Origin: Acinetobacter calcoaceticus
GTDB lineage: Bacteria > Pseudomonadota > Gammaproteobacteria > Pseudomonadales > Moraxellaceae
Direction: 5' to 3'
Assembly (NCBI RefSeq): GCF_016508255.1
Contig: NZ_JADVKT010000001.1
Location: 682,001 to 746,000, forward strand
DNA: 64,000 bases
Shown here: in pieces, positions 38,754 to 48,731 of the stretch
Layout: every line of letters starts with the position of its first letter
Position numbering within the stretch: the first letter of the stretch is position 1
Notes under the pieces: model-generated
What the model was told of the DNA's origin: nothing
Seen by the model: the letters and a program-made list of their open reading frames with translations, nothing else
Databases searched by the model: none
Translations under genes and position numbers: made by a program

Positions 38754-40034
38754 ATGAAAACGAGCCGCAAACACCTTCTATCCTTAGCGCTACTTACAGC
38801 ATTAAGTCCCCTTGTGCCTACAACTGCCTTTGCTCAATTACATTTAGAAATTGCAAAAGCACCTGATCAAGCGCCTAAAATCGCTATTGTTCCTTTTAAT
38901 AACGACAATGGACTTTATCCTATTGTCGAAAATGACTTAAATCGTTCAGGACGTTTCACAAGTTCATCCAAAAACCTACCTGCAAATGCTGCTATTAACC
39001 AGATTCAAGCATCTGATTGGCAAGCTGCTGGTATTCCTTATGTAGTGACTGGACAAATTAAACAAACAGCTACAGGTTTTGAAATTCATTACCAACTTTA
39101 TGATGTACAAAAGCAGCAATACATTTTAAATGAACTTTTAAATGTGCCAGCTTCACGCATACGTCAAGCTGGCCATATGGTAAGTGATGCTATTTATCAA
39201 GCACTCACTGGTATCCCAGGCGATTTTAGTGGCCGTATTGCGTATGTACTCAGAAATCCGGCAACACCTGCAGAACGTTATACTTTACAAATTGCAGATA
39301 CGGATGGTGAACAACCAAAAACCGTTCTATCTTCACGAGACCCGATTCTTTCTCCAGCATGGACTCCTGATGCTAAAAAAATTGCTTATGTTTCTTTTGA
39401 AACCAAACGACCAGCAATTTATTTACAGGATCTTTCTACCGGAACACGTGAAGTACTCACTAGCTTTAAAGGCCTAAATGGTGCACCAAGCTTTTCACCA
39501 GATGGGAAATCAATGCTATTTACAGCATCGATGAATGGTAACCCTGAAATTTACCAAATGGATTTATCAACCCGCCAACTCAAACGTATGACAAATGACT
39601 CGGCAATTGATACTGAAGCACGTTACACGCCAGATGGAAAATCTTTTATTTTTACTTCTGATCGTGGAGGTTCTCCTCAAATTTATCGCTATGACTTTGG
39701 GGATGGTTCGGTAAAACGCTTAACATTTAAAGGGTCATTTAATGCTCGTGGCACCCTAAGTGCCGACGGTAAAAAAATCGCGCTTGTGCATCGACCAAGT
39801 GGTAGTGACTATAAAGTTGCTATTCAAGATTTCAGTACAGGCATTATCAATATTCTTACCCCAACCAGTTTAGATGAATCACCAAGTTTCTCCCCAAATG
39901 GACAAATGGTGGTTTATGCAACTCGTGAAGGGAACCGTGGTTTACTGTCAATCATGTCCACTGATGGCCGTTTCCGTATGAATTTACCAAGTGAACAAGG
40001 TGAAGTACGTGAACCAGCTTGGGCGCCTAAATAA
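38754..40034 (+). CDS. tolB: Tol-Pal periplasmic beta-propeller TolB
   Basis: Periplasmic component that binds Pal and TolA. A signal peptide (MKTSRKHLLSLALLTALS, ending TTAFA) precedes an N-terminal alpha/beta domain and a six-bladed propeller of WD40-like repeats with the pattern PxxSPDGK (for example GAPSFSPDGKSMLF and SPSFSPNGQMVVY). Length 426 residues from ATG 38754. The frame is also open to 38670 and an ATG at 38706 has AAGG upstream, so the start is uncertain; 38754 gives the best signal peptide. Confidence 0.92.
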   Translation: MKTSRKHLLSLALLTALSPLVPTTAFAQLHLEIAKAPDQAPKIAIVPFNNDNGLYPIVENDLNRSGRFTSSSKNLPANAAINQIQASDWQAAGIPYVVTGQIKQTATGFEIHYQLYDVQKQQYILNELLNVPASRIRQAGHMVSDAIYQALTGIPGDFSGRIAYVLRNPATPAERYTLQIADTDGEQPKTVLSSRDPILSPAWTPDAKKIAYVSFETKRPAIYLQDLSTGTREVLTSFKGLNGAPSFSPDGKSMLFTASMNGNPEIYQMDLSTRQLKRMTNDSAIDTEARYTPDGKSFIFTSDRGGSPQIYRYDFGDGSVKRLTFKGSFNARGTLSADGKKIALVHRPSGSDYKVAIQDFSTGIINILTPTSLDESPSFSPNGQMVVYATREGNRGLLSIMSTDGRFRMNLPSEQGEVREPAWAPK

Positions 40035-40061
40035 CTTTTTATTCCATTGATGGAGATGATG

Positions 40062-40631
40062 ATGAAATCAATCAAATATTTGGCTTTTCCTCTACTGAGT
40101 GTAGCGGTTATTATGACAGGCTGTGCAAGCCGTAAGCCAGCAACCACCGCGACTGCTGGTGCTGGAACTACAAATCCGAGCACAGTAAATACGACAGGTT
40201 TAAGTGAAGATGCTGCATTAAATGCCCAAAATTTGGCAGGTGCTTCATCAAAAGGTGTAACACAAGCAAATAAAGCAGCTTTAGCTAAACGAGTTGTTCA
40301 TTTTAATTATGACAGCAGTGACTTATCTACTGAAGACTATCAAACACTTCAAGCTCATGCTCAGTTCCTCATGGCAAATGCAAACTCAAAAGTTGCATTA
40401 ACTGGTCATACAGATGAACGTGGTACACGTGAGTACAATATGGCTTTAGGTGAGCGTCGTGCAAAAGCTGTTCAAAGCTACCTTATTACAAATGGCGTAA
40501 ATCCACAGCAACTTGAAGCTGTAAGCTACGGTAAAGAATCTCCAGTTAATCCAGGTCATGACGAATCGGCTTGGAAAGAAAACCGCCGCGTTGAAATTAA
40601 CTATGAGGCAGTTCCTCCTCTATTAAAATAA
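40062..40631 (+). CDS. pal: Peptidoglycan-associated lipoprotein Pal
   Basis: Outer-membrane lipoprotein that binds peptidoglycan and TolB. The lipobox is IMTGCAS, followed by a Thr/Ala-rich linker and an OmpA-like domain with FNYDSSDLS and the peptidoglycan motif [20 protein letters not shown]. Length 189 residues. Four ATG codons crowd the start (40050, 40056, 40059, 40062); GGAG at 40052-40055 best serves 40062. A terminator follows, and no cpoB/ybgF gene is downstream. Confidence 0.95.
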   Translation: MKSIKYLAFPLLSVAVIMTGCASRKPATTATAGAGTTNPSTVNTTGLSEDAALNAQNLAGASSKGVTQANKAALAKRVVHFNYDSSDLSTEDYQTLQAHAQFLMANANSKVALTGHTDERGTREYNMALGERRAKAVQSYLITNGVNPQQLEAVSYGKESPVNPGHDESAWKENRRVEINYEAVPPLLK

Positions 40632-40643
40632 AATAGGCTTAAA

Positions 40644-40677
40644 AAAATAAACGCCCACACAGTTGGGCGTTTATTTT
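40644..40677 (+). terminator. Terminator after pal
   Basis: A 14-base stem (40644-40657 with 40664-40677) with a six-base loop closes the Tol-Pal operon. The A/T flanks also suit the convergent small gene. Confidence 0.87.
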
Positions 40678-40691
40678 AAATTACTCTTCAT

Positions 40692-40880
40692 TTAAGAAGA
40701 TTTGTTTTCATCTTCTTCTGAATGTTGCATCGACTCAATCAAATCATGCTTATTAAAAGCTTTATATTCAGGTTTTGCCTCATAATTTTTCCAAGCTTCC
40801 TGAATATTTTCTTTCGAAATTTTTTCTAAATTGATTGGTTCACCTGCCGTGGGGGTCGCATCAAACTTCTTAGTTGTCAT
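40692..40880 (-). CDS. Hypothetical small acidic protein
   Basis: 62 residues, starting MTTKKFDATPTAGEP. It is soluble, rich in Glu, Lys and Ser, with no signal peptide or membrane segment. The frame is open to 40964, but ATG 40880 has AGGAGA six to seven bases upstream. Convergent with pal and divergent from fbp. I do not recognise a family. The clear ribosome site makes it a likely real gene. Confidence 0.65.
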   Translation of the reverse strand: MTTKKFDATPTAGEPINLEKISKENIQEAWKNYEAKPEYKAFNKHDLIESMQHSEEDENKSS

Positions 40881-41062
40881 TTCGATTCTCCTAAATATAC
40901 ATTCCTTTGCTATGCAAACAACATACCATGTAAAATGAGGCTTGTAAGCAGAAATGCAACACAAATAAAGTAAGATAATTTTTATTTTCCGGCATTCTCA
41001 TCTAGAATATGCCACGTATTTATCTGACTCATTTTGATGCTTGCGCACAGGAGCTTTTTTTT

Positions 41063-42034
41063 ATGTCCCACCTCACATTGTCCCAATTTTTACAACAAGA
41101 AAAAGGGAATCTTACACCTGAGTTGGCTCAAGTCATCGACACCATTGCCACGACTTGTAAAACTATCGATCAAGCCTTACAAAAAGGTGCACTCGCTGGT
41201 ATTTTAGGTAGTGCTGGTAATGAAAATGTTCAAGGTGAAACACAGAAAAAACTTGATGTGATTTCTAATGACTATTTAATTGATGCTTTAAAAGTTCATC
41301 CACAAGTGGGTGGTCTTGCTTCTGAAGAACTTGATGAGTTCACACCTGCACAAGAAAATGGTAAATATCTGGTTTTATTTGACCCATTAGATGGCTCAAG
41401 TAACATCGATATCAATATGTGTGTAGGGACAATTTTCTCTATTCTTCCTGCGAAAAATGCAGTAACGCAAGCCGACGATTTCATGCAAGCTGGTACACAG
41501 CAAGTTGCTGCTGGTTATGTGCTTTATGGTCCATCAACCATGATGGCTTTAACAGTTGGAAATGGCGTAGCATTCTTTACTCTAGACCCAGAAACTCAAA
41601 CATTCTTGCTCACTACTGACAAGGTTCAAGTTGCAGCAGATACTCAAGAGTTTGCAATTAATGCATCTAACCAACGTCATTGGGAAAATCCTGTAAAACA
41701 ATATATTGATGAATTACTTGCAGGTAAAACCTCTGTTCGTGAAAAAGATTTCAATATGCGCTGGGTAGCATGTATGGTGGGTGATATTCACCGTATTTTA
41801 TGTCGCAGTGGTATTTTCCTTTATCCATATGACTTAAAAGATCCGAAAAAAGCGGGACGCTTACGTTTAATGTATGAAGCTAATCCAATGAGTATGCTCA
41901 TTGAACAAGCTGGCGGTGCTTCAACTACAGGACGTGTTCGTATTTTAGATATTGAACCAACAGAACTTCACCAACGTGTTCCTGTGATTATTGGCTCTAA
42001 AAATGAAGTTGAACGCGTAACAAGCTATCACTAA
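41063..42034 (+). CDS. fbp: Class 1 fructose-1,6-bisphosphatase
   Basis: Gluconeogenic enzyme that hydrolyses fructose 1,6-bisphosphate. The metal site is visible in [14 protein letters not shown], and further family blocks are [13 protein letters not shown] and [24 protein letters not shown]. Length 323 residues. The frame is open from 41009, but ATG 41063 ([15 protein letters not shown]) is preceded by AGGAG ten bases upstream and matches the usual N-terminus. Confidence 0.95.
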   Translation: MSHLTLSQFLQQEKGNLTPELAQVIDTIATTCKTIDQALQKGALAGILGSAGNENVQGETQKKLDVISNDYLIDALKVHPQVGGLASEELDEFTPAQENGKYLVLFDPLDGSSNIDINMCVGTIFSILPAKNAVTQADDFMQAGTQQVAAGYVLYGPSTMMALTVGNGVAFFTLDPETQTFLLTTDKVQVAADTQEFAINASNQRHWENPVKQYIDELLAGKTSVREKDFNMRWVACMVGDIHRILCRSGIFLYPYDLKDPKKAGRLRLMYEANPMSMLIEQAGGASTTGRVRILDIEPTELHQRVPVIIGSKNEVERVTSYH

Positions 42035-42050
42035 TAATTTTAATTACTTA

Positions 42051-42078
42051 GGGCATCATAGTATGATGATGCCCTTTT
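42051..42078 (+). terminator. Terminator after fbp
   Basis: Stem GGGCATCAT/ATGATGCCC (42051-42059 with 42066-42074) followed by TTTT, 17 bases past the fbp stop. Confidence 0.78.
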
Positions 42079-42093
42079 GTTGGATATGTCCTC

Positions 42094-42870
42094 ATGGCTG
42101 TTATTTTTTTAGAATCAAAAGACAATGCAAAAATTAAACATTTGCGTGGGTTAATTGAACTCAATAGTGCTCGAAAAAAGCATCAACAAACAGTTCTTGA
42201 AGGTACTCACCTTTGTTTAGCGTGGTTACAACAGCAGAAAAAACTGTTTTCTTTATTTACTACAGAACAAGCATTAGAAAACGAAGATTTAAAAAAAGTA
42301 ATTGAACTTCATCAAGGCCATATCTTTGTTATTAGCGAAGTTTTATATAGAGATTTAAGTACTTTAGGTACGAGCCTACCTTGTTTAGCAATTATTGACT
42401 TGCCTAAGACTGCATCTACAATTGACTATAACGTAGATACTTTAATTTTAGAAAATATCCAAGATCCGGGTAATGTAGGTACATTACTACGATCTGCGGC
42501 AGCAGCAAATATTAAACAAATCATTTGTACCCAAGGCTCTGCTGCACTATGGTCTCCACGGGTTTTAAGAGCAGGTATGGGTGCTCACTTTAGTCTATCT
42601 TGTTTTGAAAATTTCCAACTCACAGATATTCTTCCAAAATTTAAAATCCCAGTTTTTGTTACAAGCTCACATCACTCAACAAGCCTCTATTCACAAGATC
42701 TTTCTCAACCCTGTGTGTGGATTTTAGGAAATGAAGGCCAAGGTGCAAGTGATTACGCCTTACAGAATGCACAATCAGTAACTATTCCTCAGCCAGGCGG
42801 CCAAGAGTCATTAAACGTAGCAATCGCTGGATCTATTTGTTTCTTTGAGATGGTTCGTCAACGCCAATAA
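42094..42870 (+). CDS. SpoU/TrmH-family RNA 2'-O-methyltransferase
   Basis: 258 residues. An N-terminal substrate-binding domain (ESKDNAKIKHLRGL) is followed by the SPOUT knot with its three motifs: NIQDPGNVGTLLRSAAA, WILGNEGQGAS and IPQPGGQESLNVAIAGSICFFE. It methylates a ribose in rRNA or tRNA using SAM; TrmH, RlmB or another member cannot be separated by eye. Start: ATG 42094. It stands alone downstream of fbp. Confidence 0.88.
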   Translation: MAVIFLESKDNAKIKHLRGLIELNSARKKHQQTVLEGTHLCLAWLQQQKKLFSLFTTEQALENEDLKKVIELHQGHIFVISEVLYRDLSTLGTSLPCLAIIDLPKTASTIDYNVDTLILENIQDPGNVGTLLRSAAAANIKQIICTQGSAALWSPRVLRAGMGAHFSLSCFENFQLTDILPKFKIPVFVTSSHHSTSLYSQDLSQPCVWILGNEGQGASDYALQNAQSVTIPQPGGQESLNVAIAGSICFFEMVRQRQ

Positions 42871-43008
42871 AACGTTAATTTATTTTACATCGCACATCTT
42901 TGTGAAAAAAATCAATTACACTAGTAAAAAATAGCCGATTGTTGTCAACCTCCCACCTCTTTTCAACGTTATATAAGAGATATATTGAAGATAAGGTGGG
43001 TATGTCCA

Positions 43009-43644
43009 ATGACAGGATTTTCCATCTCCATGGATTTAGCACCGAAAAAGTCTGGATCGGAAACATCTAGTGTTCATGCAAGCACGGCTGAGCAACGCCT
43101 GAAAGTTTTCATGCAAGATGTAACTGGTCGTGCTTTGGTGATGATGGAGAGTGCTACCCAAGGTCAACAAGGTATTGCAATGGATTTGGTTCAAGAAGCA
43201 TTTATTGCTTTACACAAATCTTATGCCGAGAAAAGTACTGAAGAATGGTATCCCCTATTTTATACGATTTTAAATAACAAACTTCAGGATTGGCGCCGCA
43301 AAGAATCTCGTAGAGCAAACCCATTTTCATTCTTCAAAAAAGTTAGTCTAGACAATGACGACGATGAAATTATTGATGTAGTTGATGAAAAAGCCATTAA
43401 TCCTGCGGATTTTCTCGATCAAGCAGTGACTATCGAAGAAATTCGAGAAGCGATTTCGAAGCTACCCGTTCGTCAACAACAGGCATTTATGTTACGTGCT
43501 TGGGAAGGTTTTGACACACACACAACAGCTCAGATCATGAACTGTACCGAAGGTAGTGTAAAAACCCATTATCACCGAGCAATTCAGGGACTTAGAGAGT
43601 ACTTGGCCCATTTAAATCCCTCGGGAGGTTCTGATGAATCATGA
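43009..43644 (+). CDS. ECF-type sigma-70 family RNA polymerase sigma factor
   Basis: Directs RNA polymerase to an alternative promoter set. Region 2 shows MDLVQEAFIALHKSYAEKS, and region 4 is the helix-turn-helix around ISKLPVRQQQAFMLRAWEG and GSVKTHYHRAIQGLREYL. The 211 residues include an Asp/Glu-rich linker (NDDDEIIDVVDE). The frame opens at TTG 42985, but ATG 43009 has AAGGTGGG upstream. The gene overlaps the next one by 11 bases, so it is likely coupled to its regulator. Confidence 0.88.
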   Translation: MTGFSISMDLAPKKSGSETSSVHASTAEQRLKVFMQDVTGRALVMMESATQGQQGIAMDLVQEAFIALHKSYAEKSTEEWYPLFYTILNNKLQDWRRKESRRANPFSFFKKVSLDNDDDEIIDVVDEKAINPADFLDQAVTIEEIREAISKLPVRQQQAFMLRAWEGFDTHTTAQIMNCTEGSVKTHYHRAIQGLREYLAHLNPSGGSDES

Positions 43645-43954
43645 TGATCTCACTAAAAAGGTGACGTCTAAACTGGATAGTTTGGCACATCACCATAAAA
43701 ATAAAACAGTGGTCATGAATCATGTGCTTGACCATATTCAACAAAAACCAGCCTCTTATTATAGTGTCTGGAAAATGTCTGGTTTTGCACTTGCAGCTGC
43801 GATCACTGGTTTTGTAATTTTACCTAACTCAGTAGATATTGTTGATAAGCCACAAAATCAAGTGATTGTAAATCCTAAATTATCGCCACAAATGGTGGAG
43901 GATTTAGAAATGCTAATGGTGTTGGGTGAGGATAAAGTACAACATGGCAGCTAA
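43634..43954 (+). CDS. Single-pass membrane protein in anti-sigma position
   Basis: 106 residues. A charged cytoplasmic N-terminus of about 50 residues (KVTSKLDSLAHHHKNKTVV) precedes one membrane segment (about residues 50-66, MSGFALAAAITGFVIL) and a short outside tail. This layout and the position directly behind an ECF sigma gene suggest an anti-sigma factor, but no zinc-binding HxxxCxxC motif is present. It resembles the DUF3619 type seen behind related sigma genes in other proteobacteria. It overlaps both neighbours by 11 bases. Confidence 0.72.
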   Translation: MNHDDLTKKVTSKLDSLAHHHKNKTVVMNHVLDHIQQKPASYYSVWKMSGFALAAAITGFVILPNSVDIVDKPQNQVIVNPKLSPQMVEDLEMLMVLGEDKVQHGS

Positions 43955-44333
43955 AAAATTAGCACTTATCCTTTGTTCATTAAGTTTCTTGCAAACCAGT
44001 TTTGCAGGTTTTGAACGATTTTGGGTTTTTTCTAAGGATGCCAATACACAAGTTGATGACACATGGAATGCTCTTTCTGAAGAAGAACAACGTGCAGTTA
44101 TTAAACGTTACCAGAGCTTAAAAGATCTACCAGCTAACCAAAGTACAAATCTACAGCAACGTATGGACTGGTTTACTCAGCTTCCTGAAGCTGAAAAAGA
44201 AAAAATGCGTGAAGCATGGCAAAAAATGAGCACACAAGAGCGTAATGACTTGCGCCAGCGTATGCTTAAAGCGAATGGTGAAGAAAGAACAGCTATTCGT
44301 GAAGAATATATGAATAAGTATTTAGAACATTAA
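43944..44333 (+). CDS. Secreted DUF3106 protein
   Basis: 129 residues. A signal peptide (MAAKKLALILCSLSFLQTSFA) leads to a highly charged helical domain with repeated blocks: WNALSEEEQRAVIKRYQSL, then FTQLPEAEKEKMREAWQKM, then STQERNDLRQRML. This is the DUF3106 pattern. It would lie in the periplasm and resembles envelope-stress sensors such as CpxP/Spy in general style only. ATG 43944 overlaps the upstream stop by 11 bases. Third member of the sigma operon. Confidence 0.8.
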   Translation: MAAKKLALILCSLSFLQTSFAGFERFWVFSKDANTQVDDTWNALSEEEQRAVIKRYQSLKDLPANQSTNLQQRMDWFTQLPEAEKEKMREAWQKMSTQERNDLRQRMLKANGEERTAIREEYMNKYLEH

Positions 44334-44387
44334 ATAACACTGCAAAATTCGTTTGCAATGAATTTGATGTCTTACATAACTTTCTAT

Positions 44388-44415
44388 AAAAAAGCCTCCA
44401 ATTGGAGGCCTTTTA
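44388..44415. terminator. Terminator between sigma operon and CSLREA operon
   Basis: Stem GCCTCC/GGAGGC (44394-44399 with 44404-44409), loop AATT, with A and T flanks. It can serve both convergent units. Confidence 0.83.
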
Positions 44416-44426
44416 TTTTATATAGT

Positions 44427-46862
44427 TTATTTACGGTAGCGTCTATATGCTATTAAACCAAGTAAAGATGCTATAGATAGAATTCCTAAGCTACCACCCC
44501 CACTTCGAGAATCATCAGTGGTAGTTGCTGTACTTACTAAATTAATGGTGCCAGCTTTAGATGAGATTTTACCATCTGCATCATAAACATTATAGCTTAG
44601 AGAATCATTGAAAACGTTAAAGACGTTATTTGCCTGAATATAAATATTCCCACCATAACAAGTCTTATCTTTGTCATCCTTAGGACAAGGCCCTTCTCGG
44701 TCTGCTTTAACAACCTTAAATATCCCATCTTTTGAAGTTTTACTTGGTAAATAAATGGGTAACTCTACGCCTTTTTCATCTACCCAAAATTGTGATTTAG
44801 GTTTTGAAAGCGTACTTACAGGTCCATCTCCATCATCATTCGCATATTTAAGTAAATCTAATGGAATAATCTCATTTGCAAGATACTTAAAGGTAACTGT
44901 TCCATCACCAGAAACTGGTTCAATGTTATTAAAACGTGCCTTGATCAAACCACTTGAGCTTGATTTATTATCAGCTGTTGTAATCGTGTATTTACAATAA
45001 GCATAGCTACCTGCTTGAGTAATCACATCATCCTTGCGATAAAAAACTATTTGCTGAATAGCAGGTTTCCATTCACAAAATAAATTCTCTTTATCAGTTA
45101 AACCATCAACTTGTTGTTTATTATATGTATCATCAAGCGAACCAATACCTAATGCTTCTGTTGCAATATTATAATCAGTTGTATTAAAAAATTTCAAAAC
45201 ATGGTTAGCATCTTCATTAGGTAATGGTAAATTATAGTTTTTCAAATCAATATAAATTGCACGATATTTTGTATTATCCGTATTATTAGTAAAATTATCT
45301 AATAAGTTTTTAAACTCAGCTAAACGTACTTTATAATATGTAATAAAATTAGTTGGTGTTTTAGGATCTTTAATATATTTATCAAACAAATCATAGTTTT
45401 GTTGATAGGTACTAATTAATGTCGTTAATGAAATATTACTGACATCCTTTAAATCACCTGAAGTTAATTTCATTAACTCAACAGCACCAATATCACAGCT
45501 ATTACGACTTACAGACTGGTAATAAGAAGCCCCATCTGCTAAACGATTTAAACCACGCTGGTCAGTTGTGGCACAGCTCCCTTTTCCATCTTTATCAACA
45601 TCAATTAAATCGTTGTCAGAAGAGATATCTTTTGGATAATAAATAGGTAAAAAGCCTGTATAAGCCGTTGCTGTTTCTAAAGGACCTAGTAGATTACTAA
45701 AAGATTGTGTACTAATATCAATATTAGTATGACTAGTAGGTAAAGACTCTTTTGGTATATCACATTTTCCTGTTGCAGAACTCCAATCAAGAGCATTGAA
45801 GTCAAGTATTAAACCTACATTCTTTTCTTCTGCTGCTGCACCTAAAAGATATTTACAGGCATAGTTTCCATTATTATAAGCTAACAAGTTAAAATTAAGC
45901 TTTTTTGTCCCCAATTTGTCATAGAGAAAAGTACTATTCGCATTATTTTCAACAATTGTATTATTTAAAAGCACAAGACTACTGCTTGAACTTAAAATAC
46001 TTGAAGTATTAGCTGTGTTATTAGTATCACCAGTAAACTTAATAATACTACCACTACCGCTATTCGCTATATTTTTTGCAATAGTATTATTTGTTAATGC
46101 TGCCTGAGGTTTACCACAAAACTCAAATGTACTAGTTGAATTAGTATCGCCATTACTTATAACACTAGTGGAACCAATAGTAATCGTTCGTGGTGCATAA
46201 ACGGTATCACTAAAACACCCCATTGATAAAACACTGCCTTGTGTTGCATTATTATATTGCAGTAATGAATGATTTAAAGACAGGGTAATATTAGGTGAAC
46301 CTAAATAGATTGCTCCGCCGCTGACTGCTTGAGATGATAAAATTTGACTATTTTGTAAAGCAATATCAGCACCCGCATAAATCGCCCCGCCCTGACCCGT
46401 TGTAACGCCATTTTCAAGAATTACATTATTTAAGCTTAAAGGCTGCTTATAAGTGGTTGTATTAAAAATACGTGATTTACCTTGAGCATTAATATGTGTT
46501 TGTAATTCAAGCTGTGCGGGATAATCATTGGTTAGAACACTTTTCTTCTGCCAATCCACTGGATCAGCTCCAAAAATAGCAATATTTGCGTTAGGAACTA
46601 ATTCCTTAGTCAAAGTATAAGTACCAGCTTTAAGCTGAATAGATTTTTGTGTAGTTTCACGTGTATCAATAACGGTACAACCACCATAAGACTTACGTAA
46701 TTCAGCAGTCTTTATGGCTTCACGTAATGAACAAGCATCAGTATTATCGCCATCTTCATCCGCAAAGGTTGTAACATCAATTCTTCCATTAGTAGTATCT
46801 GCAAATAAGGGCATTGCAGCAATCACAGCTAATGCTAAAAAAGCTTTTTTATAATTTTTCAT
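44427..46862 (-). CDS. Secreted CSLREA-domain protein with GlyGly-CTERM tail (second of pair)
   Basis: About 811 residues. The signal peptide MKNYKKAFLALAVIAAMPLFA is followed by the CSLREA motif (DACSLREAIKTAE near residue 45). The body is Asn/Ser/Thr-rich with right-handed beta-helix-like repeats (residues about 90-340), then a choice-of-anchor-Q-type block ending CDIGAVEL, and a cadherin-like region (VTFKYLANEIIPLDLLKY). The C-terminus SRSGGGSLGILSIASLLGLI plus YRRYRK is a GlyGly-CTERM signal, the type processed by rhombosortase. ATG 46862 follows AAAGG; the frame also has ATG 46874. It starts 18 bases after its paralogue. Confidence 0.85.
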   Translation of the reverse strand: MKNYKKAFLALAVIAAMPLFADTTNGRIDVTTFADEDGDNTDACSLREAIKTAELRKSYGGCTVIDTRETTQKSIQLKAGTYTLTKELVPNANIAIFGADPVDWQKKSVLTNDYPAQLELQTHINAQGKSRIFNTTTYKQPLSLNNVILENGVTTGQGGAIYAGADIALQNSQILSSQAVSGGAIYLGSPNITLSLNHSLLQYNNATQGSVLSMGCFSDTVYAPRTITIGSTSVISNGDTNSTSTFEFCGKPQAALTNNTIAKNIANSGSGSIIKFTGDTNNTANTSSILSSSSSLVLLNNTIVENNANSTFLYDKLGTKKLNFNLLAYNNGNYACKYLLGAAAEEKNVGLILDFNALDWSSATGKCDIPKESLPTSHTNIDISTQSFSNLLGPLETATAYTGFLPIYYPKDISSDNDLIDVDKDGKGSCATTDQRGLNRLADGASYYQSVSRNSCDIGAVELMKLTSGDLKDVSNISLTTLISTYQQNYDLFDKYIKDPKTPTNFITYYKVRLAEFKNLLDNFTNNTDNTKYRAIYIDLKNYNLPLPNEDANHVLKFFNTTDYNIATEALGIGSLDDTYNKQQVDGLTDKENLFCEWKPAIQQIVFYRKDDVITQAGSYAYCKYTITTADNKSSSSGLIKARFNNIEPVSGDGTVTFKYLANEIIPLDLLKYANDDGDGPVSTLSKPKSQFWVDEKGVELPIYLPSKTSKDGIFKVVKADREGPCPKDDKDKTCYGGNIYIQANNVFNVFNDSLSYNVYDADGKISSKAGTINLVSTATTTDDSRSGGGSLGILSIASLLGLIAYRRYRK

Positions 46863-46880
46863 AGCCTTTATCATCCTTGA

Positions 46881-48731
46881 TTATGACTTTAAACGTCGCA
46901 AAGCAATTAAGCCAAATAATCCTAAAATTAAACCACCACCAACACTTCCACCACTAGTACTCACTGATTTATCCTCTATTCCTGATGGCGGGTCTTGTAC
47001 GATTTGCACTGGAACTGTTAAATAAACATCGGCAGCATCATTAAAACGTGTTGTTGTTGTCACAACCAAGAGATTGAAAATATCTGCGCCATGCCAATTA
47101 CCATTTGGAACGTAAGTTAAATTTCCTTGTGAATCAATCGACAAAGTTCCTTTAGATGGAGTGCTTGTCTGAACCACTTTCATACAGCCTTGTTTCCATG
47201 CTTGACCATCTGTTCTTTTTCCAAACATTGCTTCACATGTTTGTGGAGAAACTAATTCACCGTCTCCTATAACATCAGCAATATTAAATTTGGCAATTTC
47301 TCCATATTTAATATCTTGACCATGTGTACTAATATCATTGCGGTTAATTATTAATTCAATTGCACCTAAATCGCATAGCTCATCATAACCACTACGATTT
47401 TTTCCACGTTGATCTTGTTTTTCACAACTTGCTAAACCGACCGAAGTTCCATCGCTATATAAACGACCTTTGTTAATTAACAATGACTGGGAAAGAGCAG
47501 TATATTTATCGAGAATTCGAGGTTTAAAGAAACCTAAGAAACTATCACTTGGAGTTGAATAAGGACAAAGCAATCCATCTGAAGGTGGCACATCACAAGT
47601 TCCTTCATCTGCATTCCCTGCAATTAATTTTTCACTAGCTGGATATATAATATTTGGTAACGCTACAGAAGCATTAAGATTACATTCTGTTGTCACTAAA
47701 TTGCTTTGCACAATCGTTTTATCCGTTGCACTAGCCTGACAATTCGTTGTATTACCAACTAGAATACTATTAGAAATAGAAGCTTTCCCCAGTGGAGAAT
47801 CAAAATACAAGCCCCCCTCATTTTTGATCATGGTAATATTATTAAGGACCATTCCATCACGGACATTGGCAATAAAACTACCTTTATTATGAAAAATTGT
47901 AATATTAATCAAACCAATGATACGTGAAGTTAAATAACCACCTGTACTTTCATCAGTAAATTTTGTTTCAGCATGAAACAATGCGCCACCTGTTGCAGTC
48001 ACTTCATTATCACGCACTACAGAGCGGTTAATATAATAAAGTGGCATATCACTATATAAAACCCCACCCTGACTTGCTTTATTATTCTGTATGAGACTAT
48101 TAGTAATTGTTACCGAACCTGCTGTTTTTATAGTATCAGATAGAATACCAGCATTATAAATTGCACCACCACGTGTTGCATATCCATCCATTAAACGTGA
48201 GTTTTGAATATTTAATTGTTCGTGGTTATAGATCAAACCACCATCACCATTTGGTGCAGTAGTCTTTAATCCGGCGCCCTTTAGATTGACATCAATAAAT
48301 GAAACAATGAAAGATGCTTTTTCAACACTGCCATCATCAATACGAAAAAGTTGATCCGTGCCTGCCATTTTAATTGTTGCGTTATGAGAATTGGGCTGCC
48401 CTTCTTCAATCAATGTAGAATCATTCTTTGCTGTACTAATAGTCATAGGCGCAGAAATCGTTATACTTTGATTTAGTGCATATTCTTTATCGCGCTGCAA
48501 AATAATATTTGAAGAGGCGTCTTTATTTCCACATCCATGATAACCCGCCGCATATTTTTCAACATCAGCAGCATTAGAAGAACTACGATAATTCAGAAAC
48601 TGTACTGCTTCCCTAAGCGTACATACCGTATCATCTTTATCTTCATCAGCTAAGCTTGTGACTTGAATATCGGCAGAATAAGCGTGCCCAGCAACAGCCA
48701 ATAAAACAAAAGCAATGCTCCGTTTGAGCAT
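46881..48731 (-). CDS. Secreted CSLREA-domain protein with GlyGly-CTERM tail (first of pair)
   Basis: About 616 residues and a distant paralogue of the gene downstream. The signal peptide [20 protein letters not shown] is followed by [16 protein letters not shown] (CSLREA variant), beta-helix-like repeats, the block [21 protein letters not shown] and a C-terminal cadherin-like part ([17 protein letters not shown]). The tail [20 protein letters not shown] fits GlyGly-CTERM. The frame is open to 48821, but ATG 48731 has AAGGAG six bases upstream. I expect surface display or release after rhombosortase cleavage. Function unknown. Confidence 0.85.
   Translation of the reverse strand: MLKRSIAFVLLAVAGHAYSADIQVTSLADEDKDDTVCTLREAVQFLNYRSSSNAADVEKYAAGYHGCGNKDASSNIILQRDKEYALNQSITISAPMTISTAKNDSTLIEEGQPNSHNATIKMAGTDQLFRIDDGSVEKASFIVSFIDVNLKGAGLKTTAPNGDGGLIYNHEQLNIQNSRLMDGYATRGGAIYNAGILSDTIKTAGSVTITNSLIQNNKASQGGVLYSDMPLYYINRSVVRDNEVTATGGALFHAETKFTDESTGGYLTSRIIGLINITIFHNKGSFIANVRDGMVLNNITMIKNEGGLYFDSPLGKASISNSILVGNTTNCQASATDKTIVQSNLVTTECNLNASVALPNIIYPASEKLIAGNADEGTCDVPPSDGLLCPYSTPSDSFLGFFKPRILDKYTALSQSLLINKGRLYSDGTSVGLASCEKQDQRGKNRSGYDELCDLGAIELIINRNDISTHGQDIKYGEIAKFNIADVIGDGELVSPQTCEAMFGKRTDGQAWKQGCMKVVQTSTPSKGTLSIDSQGNLTYVPNGNWHGADIFNLLVVTTTTRFNDAADVYLTVPVQIVQDPPSGIEDKSVSTSGGSVGGGLILGLFGLIALRRLKS

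Noticed and set aside
42875..43066. 63-residue minus-strand frame over the sigma factor start
   Set aside because: No ribosome site, and its sequence comes from the AT-rich gap and the sigma gene in reverse.
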